From assembly GCA_029553165.1 (NCBI GenBank), contig JAKPCT010000291.1:1-64000 (forward strand): a stretch of DNA of 64,000 nucleotides, given 5' to 3'. This DNA is from Bacillota bacterium. GTDB lineage: Bacteria; Bacillota; UBA4882; UBA8346. Positions 1 through 7,035 of this stretch are shown piece after piece. Position numbers and translations under genes: made by a program. Below the pieces are notes generated by a model. It made no database searches, had not been told where the DNA came from, and saw nothing but the letters and a program-made list of their open reading frames with translations. Each line of letters starts with the position of its first letter. Positions within the stretch are counted from its first letter, which is position 1.

Positions 1-90
1 GCATCAAAAGCCTGGGGAACTAAGCGCTACATGAGTATGAAGCACCTTGATGAGATGGCTCCAGATCATTCACAAGTAACTGCTGGTTAA
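1..90 (+). CDS. C-terminal end of an unidentified protein (5' partial)
   Basis: An open frame enters from the left edge and stops at a TAA. Only 29 residues are visible, beginning ASKAWGTKRYMSMKHLDEM and ending SQVTAG. I do not recognise the family from so short a tail. The frame is credible because it runs open from the first base, but no ribosome site or domain can be checked here. No clear U-rich terminator follows it before the duplicated non-coding element that starts near 205. Confidence 0.4.
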   Translation, partial: ASKAWGTKRYMSMKHLDEMAPDHSQVTAG

Positions 91-204
91 CTGCCGGTTA
101 CCAAGCGGAAAATGATTTTGCGAAAAAATCTTGACGGTACCGTATAAAACAAAAATTTAAAACGTAAGTGTTTATATTTATTGCTGGCTTTTAAGAAAAA
201 GAGC

Positions 205-320
205 AAAAAAAACCTGCTAATATGCAGGAATGGGTTGAGTATATATTAAAAAGAGGTCAAAACCAAAACTTATTTTCATACTTAATTATAATAGTTAATT
301 GTGAAGAAAATATGAAATGT
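205..320. repeat. Duplicated non-coding element, copy 1
   Basis: First copy of an imperfect direct repeat; the second starts 155 bases on. It opens with an A run and a hairpin, CCTGC (213-217) against GCAGG (224-228). Then come the shared words GAATGGG, TATATA, GAGGTCAAAA and AAAACTTATTTTCAT, and a second imperfect inverted repeat whose 3' arm ends GTGAAGAAAATATGAAA. No coding frame is shared by the two copies. It could be a tandem structured RNA or a duplicated regulatory leader; I cannot choose between these. Confidence 0.6.
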
Positions 321-359
321 AAAAGAATACTTTTTGTTATATAATTAAGATCTAAGAAC

Positions 360-476
360 AAAAAAAACCTGCCATATTTGCAGGAATGGGATTAGGTATA
401 TATCAAAAAGGAGGTCAAAATCAAAACTTATTTTCATATTTAATATAACAATTAAATATGAAGAAAATATGAAATT
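360..476. repeat. Duplicated non-coding element, copy 2
   Basis: Second copy of the element. The hairpin CCTGC (368-372) / GCAGG (380-384) is kept although its loop differs in sequence and length from copy 1. The second hairpin is perfect here: TTCATATTTAAT (433-444) against ATTAAATATGAA (451-462). Between them lies AAAAAGGAGGTCAAAA, which looks like a ribosome site but has no start codon at the right distance. The rest of the 500-base gap before the response regulator shows no other gene. Confidence 0.6.
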
Positions 477-589
477 AATAGACTGAAATGTTAAAATTAT
501 GAAAACAGATAAGCGCTTTTAATATTGCTGATTGGGAATAAGAGTAGTACGATGATGATGTGAAATTAATTAAGAAATTGGGGTTATTG

Positions 590-1285
590 ATGAAGAATGT
601 AAAAATTTTAGTTGTTGATGATGAGCCAAAGATCTTGGAAGCAGTGCGATCATATTTAGAAAAAAATGAGTACCAGGTATATATGGCTACTGATGGAGAA
701 GAAGCACTGAAAGTCTTTAATACCGTATATCCGTCATTGGTGATCCTGGACCTGATGCTTCCTAAAATTTCCGGGGAAGAAGTATGTCAAAGGTTAAGAA
801 AAATCTCCAGAGTCCCAATAATTATGTTAACAGCGAAGATCACCGAAGAAGAAGTAATCAACGGACTGAAACTGGGTGCTGATGATTATATTACGAAACC
901 TTTTAGTCCCAGAGAACTGGTGGCAAGGGTTGAAGCACTTATTCGAAGAACAACCCAGGAAGCGGTACCTTTAGCCGAAATTCTGTCATTTAATAGTGGC
1001 GAATTGGTTATTAACAGTATCAACCGTGAAGTTACCAAACAGGGTAAGTTGATCGATCTTACTCCAAATGAATACAAACTATTGATGACCTTGGTTAAGT
1101 ACCCGAAGAAAACTTTTACCCGTGAAGAGCTTATTTCAATGGTGCTTGGTGATGATTACGAGGGTTTTGATCGAACGATTGACGCTCATGTTAAAAATCT
1201 GCGTCAAAAAATTGAAACCGATACTAAAGAGCCACGTTATATTTTAACAGTGCATGGAGTTGGCTATAGATTCGGAGGGGAATAA
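590..1285 (+). CDS. OmpR/PhoB-family response regulator
   Basis: Cytoplasmic DNA-binding response regulator of about 231 residues. The receiver domain (about 3-118) has the acidic pair DD after KILVV, the phosphoacceptor Asp54 in LVILDLMLP, the Thr in MLTA and the Lys in ITKPFSP. The C-terminal part is a winged helix with the family words LTPNEYKLL, DAHVKNLRQKI and HGVGYRF. I prefer the ATG at 590, which has GGGG six bases upstream and gives the usual short N-terminus; an in-frame GTG at 560 is the alternative. The sensor kinase starts 3 bases after its stop, so the two form one operon. The regulated genes are not evident. Confidence 0.93.
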   Translation: MKNVKILVVDDEPKILEAVRSYLEKNEYQVYMATDGEEALKVFNTVYPSLVILDLMLPKISGEEVCQRLRKISRVPIIMLTAKITEEEVINGLKLGADDYITKPFSPRELVARVEALIRRTTQEAVPLAEILSFNSGELVINSINREVTKQGKLIDLTPNEYKLLMTLVKYPKKTFTREELISMVLGDDYEGFDRTIDAHVKNLRQKIETDTKEPRYILTVHGVGYRFGGE

Positions 1286-1287
1286 AT

Positions 1288-2676
1288 GTGATTACACTAC
1301 GGAAGAAGCTTTCATACTCCTATATGTTGCTGGCATTATTTTGTATCTTATTAATTAGTATTGTGGGCAATCGCTTAATGGAAAACCAGTTTTATACTTA
1401 TATCAAGCATAACAACGATAAAAAGATACAAGAGATCGTTACATTAATTAGGCAAAATCATTCCAGCTCCTCAATCGATTGGGATTATCAAGGGATCGAG
1501 GAAATTGGATTATTAGCTTTGGAACAGGGATTTATAATTAAAGTGACTGATGATTTAGGAAATGTAATTTGGGATGCAGCCAGTAGCAGCCGGTTTCAAA
1601 AAATACAATCAGATATTACTAATGCTATGAAAGCACGAGCGCTCTTCCCAAAAGGAAGAGTTATTGAAAAAGAATATCCAATAACATTTGATTCTAAAAC
1701 GATTGGGACAATTCATATTAGTAATTATGCCCCGTTTTATACGACTGAAGCAGATATCGCTTTTTTAAATACCCTTAACTTTACATTGTTAGGGGTAGCG
1801 TTATTTTCATTGATTGCTTCATTATTAGTTGGAACTTATATGGCACAACGGATCAGTAATCCAATTTTGCGTGTTGTAAAGACAGCAATGTTTTTGGCTG
1901 AAGGTAACTTAAAAGCGACCAGTACCGAAAAGACTAATATTAAAGAGATTAATGAATTAATCCAAGCGATCAATTATTTAGCAGAATCATTAGAACAGCA
2001 GGAAGAACTGCGTAAACGCCTTACCGCTGATGTGGCTCATGAGTTACGCACTCCGTTAGCTGCGATTCGCAGTTATATTGAAGCGATGCTGGATGGAGTT
2101 TGGACCTTTGATCAGGAACGGCTGAAAAGCTGCCATGAAGAGTTAATGCGTCTGACACGGATGATCAAAGACATTGAGAAGTTATCCAAATATGAAGGGG
2201 AAATAACTCTCAATAAGAGACAATTTAACTTACATGAGGTTGCGCAGCAAATAGTGGCCAACTTTGAACATGAATTTGAAAATAAAGGAATCGAACTTGC
2301 ATTTCATGCTGAATACACTGAGATTGTAGCTGATCAGGATAAGTTAAGCCAAGTTATAATTAATTTATTATCCAATGCCTTAAAATATACCAATGAGGGC
2401 GGAAGTGTCAAATTAACAATCAGTAAGTTTAATCATTTTGTAGAGATTACTGTTACGGATACCGGAATTGGGATTTCCGAGGACGACTTGCCGCATGTAT
2501 TTGAAAGGTTTTATCGCGCTGATAAGTCGAGGACGCGCTCTACAGGAGGTTCAGGGATCGGTTTAACGATTACCAGAGCAATTGTCAAGGCTCACGGAGG
2601 CAAGATTAAGATCGAAAGTACCGTCGGTGTAGGGACCAAAGTGAATGTAATCTTACCCAAAGTTCATATTTATTAA
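1288..2676 (+). CDS. Membrane sensor histidine kinase
   Basis: Partner kinase of the preceding regulator. It has 462 residues: TM helix about 10-27, an extracytoplasmic sensor region to about 160, a second TM about 163-183, a HAMP linker, then the phosphoacceptor domain with His251 in DVAHELRTPLAAI. The ATPase domain carries the N box NLLSNALKY, the G1 box DTGIGI and the G2 box GGSGIGLTI. The GTG start sits 7 bases after GGAGGGG at the end of the regulator gene, so translation is probably coupled. The sensor region resembles no named domain that I can see, so the stimulus is unknown. Confidence 0.93.
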   Translation: MITLRKKLSYSYMLLALFCILLISIVGNRLMENQFYTYIKHNNDKKIQEIVTLIRQNHSSSSIDWDYQGIEEIGLLALEQGFIIKVTDDLGNVIWDAASSSRFQKIQSDITNAMKARALFPKGRVIEKEYPITFDSKTIGTIHISNYAPFYTTEADIAFLNTLNFTLLGVALFSLIASLLVGTYMAQRISNPILRVVKTAMFLAEGNLKATSTEKTNIKEINELIQAINYLAESLEQQEELRKRLTADVAHELRTPLAAIRSYIEAMLDGVWTFDQERLKSCHEELMRLTRMIKDIEKLSKYEGEITLNKRQFNLHEVAQQIVANFEHEFENKGIELAFHAEYTEIVADQDKLSQVIINLLSNALKYTNEGGSVKLTISKFNHFVEITVTDTGIGISEDDLPHVFERFYRADKSRTRSTGGSGIGLTITRAIVKAHGGKIKIESTVGVGTKVNVILPKVHIY

Positions 2677-2759
2677 AGGTTTAGAAATAATTAACTGGTA
2701 AATTTGTAAATTCTGTATATAATTAATTAGGTGATATAATTTCCGGAAGAGGGCAAAGA

Positions 2760-3665
2760 ATGAATAACGTAATGCGAAAAGATCGTGGCGCAATTAGAGT
2801 GATTAAAAATAATTATTTGACGGTTGAGATTGGCCTTCCCGGCCAGTATTATTGTGGTGCTCGCTTTGATTGGACTGGATTTATGAAACAAATTATCTTA
2901 GATGATCAATATAGTTTTGGTACATTCGAATCCCCGATTGATGGAATGGGTAGCGGGGGAGAAGGATTTTGCAATGAATTCGGGATCAGAGAACCAATTG
3001 GTTATCAAGAAGTAAACCAAAAAGAACAATTCCCCAAATTAGGGATTGGACTGTTAACCAAAGAAGATGATGGTTTTTATGATTTTATGCGTTATTACCC
3101 AGTCGTTTCATATGAAACTAAAGTTGAATGGGGTACCGATCAGGTTAGATTTATTCAAGCTCCTTTACAATGTAACGGTTATGCGGTTAATTATGAAAAA
3201 CAAATTAAACTCGATCACAATCAGGTGATTGTTAGTTATTTATTACATAATGTTGGTTCAAAACCGATTATTACTTCTGAATATTGTCATAATTTTATCA
3301 GTATTAATGACTTTGACATTAATCAGGATTACCTCCTCTCACTTCCTGAAGGCGGTTTACTTCGGGTTGAAACTGAGTCCGATGTTTTAGAAATGAGTGA
3401 ATCGGCAATTACATGGCGTTATTCGCCGGACATTGAGTTTTATGCTTCTGTTGACAGACCATGGGTCGGAACAGGGCGCGGTTGGGATCTGTATCATTCC
3501 GGTTCCAAAACCGGGGTGAAAGAGACAGTTGATTTTGAGCCGATTAGTTTTGCAGTTTGGGGAAGTCCTTTTGTAGTAAGCCCGGAGATCTTTATCAATA
3601 TTGAATTAGAGCCTGGTGAAACACAGCACTGGACTCGGATTTTTGAGTTTTATCATAATAACTAA
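2760..3665 (+). CDS. Galactose-mutarotase-like fold protein, function unknown
   Basis: A 301-residue cytoplasmic protein with no signal peptide or membrane segment. Words such as GARFDWTGF near the N-terminus, SEYCHNFISI in the middle and ELEPGETQHWTRIFEFY at the end recall the beta-sandwich of aldose 1-epimerases and related sugar-binding enzymes. I infer the fold from this pattern only; the substrate is unknown, and I did not identify the catalytic His/Glu pair with certainty. The ATG follows AGAGGG. It lies about 80 bases after the histidine kinase and could be read with it, but no sequence signal proves this. Confidence 0.6.
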   Translation: MNNVMRKDRGAIRVIKNNYLTVEIGLPGQYYCGARFDWTGFMKQIILDDQYSFGTFESPIDGMGSGGEGFCNEFGIREPIGYQEVNQKEQFPKLGIGLLTKEDDGFYDFMRYYPVVSYETKVEWGTDQVRFIQAPLQCNGYAVNYEKQIKLDHNQVIVSYLLHNVGSKPIITSEYCHNFISINDFDINQDYLLSLPEGGLLRVETESDVLEMSESAITWRYSPDIEFYASVDRPWVGTGRGWDLYHSGSKTGVKETVDFEPISFAVWGSPFVVSPEIFINIELEPGETQHWTRIFEFYHNN

Positions 3666-3909
3666 AATTTTAATCATTATGATTGTGATTGCGCTTGCGC
3701 TTTATTTTCAATAACTATGCCGTTGTTTCAATTTATCTAAAGCATTGACGAAAATGGTGGCTAATTACTGAAAATATCTGTTTTATTTGGTGCTTCTCTG
3801 TTTCTAAGGTTTCTAAGGTTTTCATGTTGGCAGCGCTTAATGTGCTGGTAATGGATTGCATAGTTGTGTTCCGCCGGTCATTTTATGTACCCTACTCTGT
3901 TCTACCAGG

Positions 3910-4263
3910 TTATCCTCTTGGTTTAAATAATAGTGCTCCAATGAAGCCAAAGATAATCGCTGCTGAGATACCGGCGCTGGTTACCTCAAAGATCCCTGTT
4001 AAAACACCGATCAGGCCATTACGTTGATACTCTGTCATTGCCCCTTTAAATAAAGAATTTCCAAAACTGCTGATGGGGACGGTTGCACCGGCTCCGGCAA
4101 GTTTAATTAAGGGTTCATATAAACCGAGTCCTCCTAAAACCGCTCCGGTTACAACTAAAATAGTCAGAACATGAGCCGGAGTCAGTCGGAAAAGGTCCAT
4201 CATCAATTGCCCAATCATACAGATTCCACCACCAATTAAGAATGCCCAGATAAATTTGTCCAT
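3910..4263 (-). CDS. spoVAE: Stage V sporulation protein AE (SpoVAE type)
   Basis: A 117-residue membrane protein, last gene of a spoVAC-spoVAD-spoVAE operon. SpoVA proteins form the inner-membrane channel that carries dipicolinic acid into the forespore and releases it on germination. The sequence has the family's repeated hydrophobic segments and words such as GGGICMIGQLMMD, GAGATVPISSFGNSL and a C-terminal GFIGALLF. Its length fits the short SpoVAE form found in clostridia. It starts 15 bases after the spoVAD stop. About 240 bases of non-coding DNA with no clear terminator separate it from the convergent mutarotase-like gene. Confidence 0.93.
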   Translation of the reverse strand: MDKFIWAFLIGGGICMIGQLMMDLFRLTPAHVLTILVVTGAVLGGLGLYEPLIKLAGAGATVPISSFGNSLFKGAMTEYQRNGLIGVLTGIFEVTSAGISAAIIFGFIGALLFKPRG

Positions 4264-4278
4264 ATCTTAGACCCCCTG

Positions 4279-5280
4279 TTATGCTTCAAAAGCAACTGCA
4301 TGAGCAATGCAAGGAATACTCTCTTTTTGCTGATAGGAAAGAGGTGAAAGCAGTGCTCCGGTTGCGATTACTAAAACGCGATTCAAATTATACTGTTTCA
4401 TTCGGCGGTAAAAGTGTCCATAGGTAACTGTTGCTGCGCAGGCACAACCGCTGGCCCCGGCAAATACCGGTTGTTCCTTCTTGTAAATCAAGACTCCACA
4501 ATCGGTAAATTTTTCGGATGGAATATTGATACCGTGTTCTTTGAGGAGATCAGCCGCTATCTGGTGTCCAACCTTGCCCAGATCTCCGGTGGCAATCAGA
4601 TCGTAGTAGTCAGGACCGCGATTAAAATCCCGGAAATGAGCTTCAATGGTATCAACTGCCGCCGGAGCCATTGCTCCTCCCATATTGAAGGGATCAGAGA
4701 TGCCCATATCGACAACTTTTCCAATTGTCGCTCCGATAATCCGGGGTCCGTCACCGTCAGGTGTAATAAAAGCAGCTCCGGCACCGGTAACTGTCCACTG
4801 TGCTGTCGGTGGTTTTTGAGAACCATATTCGGTAGGATAACGGTATTGCTTTTCACAAGCGGCATTATGGCTGGATGTTGCCGCCAATGCATTTTTGGCA
4901 AATCCGCTATCGACTAACAGTGCTGCTAATGCCAAACCTTCCATTGAGCTGGAACATGCACCATATAAGCCTAAGAAGGGGATCCCAATAGCTCTTGCGG
5001 TGAAGCTGCTTGAGATAATTTGATTTAGTAAATCCCCTGCGAGAAAGAACTGAACATCTTTTTTATTAACATTAGCTTTGTTCAGAGCTGTCTCGCAAGC
5101 TTGTTCAAGCATTTTCTGCTCTGCTTTTTCAAAACTGTTTTGACCAAACCAGATATCTTCATGAAGGATGTCAAAGTCATTTGCCAGAGCACCTTGAGCT
5201 TCAAACGGTCCGCCAATAACCCCAGTTGAACGGACTACCGGTTGCGATTCAAACAGCCAACTTTGAAGACCTTGCAGCAT
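4279..5280 (-). CDS. spoVAD: Stage V sporulation protein AD (SpoVAD)
   Basis: A 333-residue protein with a thiolase-like fold, close to the usual length. In Bacillus the homologue is the soluble SpoVA subunit that binds dipicolinic acid on the inner membrane surface. Recognisable words are the Cys-containing GLYGACSSSMEGLALA, TSSHNAACEKQ, IATGDLGKVGHQIAADLL and the Cys-rich GASGCACAAT. Its ATG overlaps the spoVAC stop by one base (TAATG), so translation is coupled. The operon lacks spoVAA, spoVAB and spoVAF, as is common outside Bacillus. Confidence 0.96.
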   Translation of the reverse strand: MLQGLQSWLFESQPVVRSTGVIGGPFEAQGALANDFDILHEDIWFGQNSFEKAEQKMLEQACETALNKANVNKKDVQFFLAGDLLNQIISSSFTARAIGIPFLGLYGACSSSMEGLALAALLVDSGFAKNALAATSSHNAACEKQYRYPTEYGSQKPPTAQWTVTGAGAAFITPDGDGPRIIGATIGKVVDMGISDPFNMGGAMAPAAVDTIEAHFRDFNRGPDYYDLIATGDLGKVGHQIAADLLKEHGINIPSEKFTDCGVLIYKKEQPVFAGASGCACAATVTYGHFYRRMKQYNLNRVLVIATGALLSPLSYQQKESIPCIAHAVAFEA

Positions 5281-5759
5281 TAGATACCACCCAGTGAGTT
5301 GATTGTTATCTTTATTAGAGCGACAATAAATGCAGAAACCACTCCAAAAACAATAACAGTGCCTGCTAACTTAAACATCTTTGCGGTTACGCCTAAGATA
5401 AAACCTTCGCTCCGGTGTTCAATCGCCGATGAAACCATTGAATTAGCAAAGCCTGTAATAGGAACAGCAGTGCCGGCTCCTGCCCATTGGGCAATTTGAT
5501 CGTAGATTCCAAAACCGGTTAGGAGGACTGAAAGCATAATCAGTACGGCGACACTGGGATTGCTGGCAGTAACTTCGTCAAAGTTAAAATAAGTCATAAA
5601 AAAAGTCTGCAGAGCTTGGCCAATTGTGCAGATCAATCCGCCTACTAAAAAAGCACGGACGCAATTCCAAAGGACAGGCCGTTTTGGTTCTCGGGCTTTG
5701 GCAAAACGTTGATATTCTTGTTGTGCTGGGGTTAATTTTTGATTTTTTTGAGAAGACAA
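5280..5759 (-). CDS. spoVAC: Stage V sporulation protein AC (SpoVAC)
   Basis: First gene of the spoVA operon, about 159 residues with a hydrophilic N-terminus and several membrane segments. In Bacillus SpoVAC is a mechanosensitive channel component of the dipicolinate transporter. Family words include RAFLVGGLICTIGQ, GFGIYDQIAQWAGAGTAVPITGFANS and SEGFILGVTAKMFKLAGTVI, each read in parts. I chose the TTG at 5759 because AAGGTG lies seven bases upstream; a TTG at 5765 lies too close to that site. A forespore sigma-G promoter is expected, but I could not pick one out with confidence. Divergent from the DUF421 gene. Confidence 0.94.
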   Translation of the reverse strand: MSSQKNQKLTPAQQEYQRFAKAREPKRPVLWNCVRAFLVGGLICTIGQALQTFFMTYFNFDEVTASNPSVAVLIMLSVLLTGFGIYDQIAQWAGAGTAVPITGFANSMVSSAIEHRSEGFILGVTAKMFKLAGTVIVFGVVSAFIVALIKITINSLGGI

Positions 5760-5936
5760 TGTCAATCACCTTATCTTAATTCTTTTTCATGAATTATTAT
5801 CTAAAAAACGGAGTTGATTAATGAGTGGCAAAATATGTAAAAATGGAATTGGTTAATATTTTAAAAAGCAATTTAGCAAAATATTAATAATTTAAATTTG
5901 CATAATTTAAATTTGCGGGATAGTGGAGGTGATAGG

Positions 5937-6650
5937 TTGTCGATTTTTTTAGTGGTTTTCCTGCGGTCAGTAATTGCTTTTGTGGTGCTGTTGGTGTTGA
6001 TCCGGTTGATTGGCAAGCAACAGATGGCGGAACTGACTTTTTTTGAGTACATTGTAGGGATCACCATTGGTTCGATTGCGGCGACAATTTCGGTACAATT
6101 GAATCAGAATACCTTAGCTTCGCTTGTAGGTTTGGCAGTGTGGGCTTTCTTACCGATTTTAATGTCGTATCTCAGTATGCATAATGTTTGGTTTCGGAAG
6201 ATAATTGAGGGGGAGGCGACTGTAGTAATCGAAAACGGGAAGATCCTCGAGGAGAACCTTGCAAAGATTCATTTCACAATTGATGAGTTACTTTTGGAAC
6301 TCCGTTCGAAAAATATTTTTAAAGTGGCGGATGTGGAATTTGCTTTGATTGAGACCAATGGTAAGCTTAGTGTCCAACTGAAATCACAAAAAATGCCGCT
6401 TACTCCTGCTGATTTACACCTGGCTACCGAGTATGCCGGGTTACCAACAGTCTTAATTAATGACGGCATTTTGTTGAAAGATGCTTTAAAGTCGTTGAAC
6501 CTGACTCAGGCGTGGTTGATGCATCAATTGGCCAAACAGAATATTACTGATGTTCAAGCGGTCTCATTAGCACAGTTAGATACCGTTGGTAATCTGTACG
6601 TTGACTTAAAAGGGGACAATTATTACTATATCATCAACACCGCTAATTAG
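5937..6650 (+). CDS. DUF421 (YetF-like) membrane protein, copy 1
   Basis: About 238 residues: three hydrophobic segments in the first 90 residues, including the conserved RLIGKQQMAELTFFEYIVGI, then a soluble domain with the DUF421 words VVIENGKI, FTIDELLLELRSKNI and AEYAGLPTVLINDG. The TTG start at 5937 is well supported by GGAGGTGAT ending a few bases upstream. Biochemistry is unknown for the family. In some Bacillus strains DUF421-containing proteins travel with a mobile spoVA operon and raise spore heat resistance. Here the gene is divergent from spoVACDE and followed by a DUF4363 lipoprotein; a paralogous pair lies at 29.4-30.4 kb. A spore-membrane role is my inference. Confidence 0.85.
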   Translation: MSIFLVVFLRSVIAFVVLLVLIRLIGKQQMAELTFFEYIVGITIGSIAATISVQLNQNTLASLVGLAVWAFLPILMSYLSMHNVWFRKIIEGEATVVIENGKILEENLAKIHFTIDELLLELRSKNIFKVADVEFALIETNGKLSVQLKSQKMPLTPADLHLATEYAGLPTVLINDGILLKDALKSLNLTQAWLMHQLAKQNITDVQAVSLAQLDTVGNLYVDLKGDNYYYIINTAN

Positions 6651-6669
6651 AGTTTTAAGGAGGTCTGTC

Positions 6670-7026
6670 TTGAAGAAAGGAGTATTATTATTTAGTTTGG
6701 TTTCATTGATGTTTGTTCTTAGTTCTTGTACCTTATTCCGTAGTCATTTAGACAACATTACTAATTTCTCTGTTTATTTACACGCTACAGAGGTTAATAT
6801 TCGGGATGCTGATTGGTCAGCGGCAAAACAAAATCTGGCTAAATCAATGAATGCCTGGCGTGTCATGAAACCATATTTGCAGATTGATATTGACCATGAC
6901 TATGTAAATGATATTGAAGCCGATTTTATTAAACTGAAAGCTAATTTGGAAACCCGTCAAAAGCCGAATTCACTGGAGTATATTCTCTTAATCCAACATA
7001 ATTGGAAGAATGCCGGGGCAATGTAG
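6670..7026 (+). CDS. DUF4363-family lipoprotein, copy 1
   Basis: A 118-residue protein with a lipoprotein signal peptide ending at FVLSSC, followed by a small helical domain with words like NIRDADWSAAKQNLAKS and VNDIEADFIKLKANL. These match the DUF4363 pattern shared with the paralogue at 29352. The TTG start has AAGGAGG five bases upstream. It lies 19 bases after the DUF421 gene, so the two are co-transcribed. It is probably anchored on the outer face of the membrane beside the DUF421 protein. It ends 9 bases from the convergent TPR gene. Function unknown. Confidence 0.8.
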   Translation: MKKGVLLFSLVSLMFVLSSCTLFRSHLDNITNFSVYLHATEVNIRDADWSAAKQNLAKSMNAWRVMKPYLQIDIDHDYVNDIEADFIKLKANLETRQKPNSLEYILLIQHNWKNAGAM

Positions 7027-7035
7027 TAACAAAGT

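Noticed and set aside
560-589. Longer start for the response regulator at GTG 560
   Set aside because: It adds ten residues before a receiver domain that normally starts within a few residues, and it lacks a clear ribosome site.
3824-4027. 67-codon plus-strand frame over the end of spoVAE
   Set aside because: It overlaps spoVAE antisense, has no ribosome site and gives a composition with no family resemblance.
4414-4917. 167-codon plus-strand frame inside spoVAD
   Set aside because: It is an antisense shadow of a strongly conserved gene; Cys- and Ile-rich composition and no start signals.
5891-5918. Tandem AATTTAAATTTGC words before the DUF421 gene
   Set aside because: Only two copies in AT-rich DNA with no further pattern; likely chance or slippage.
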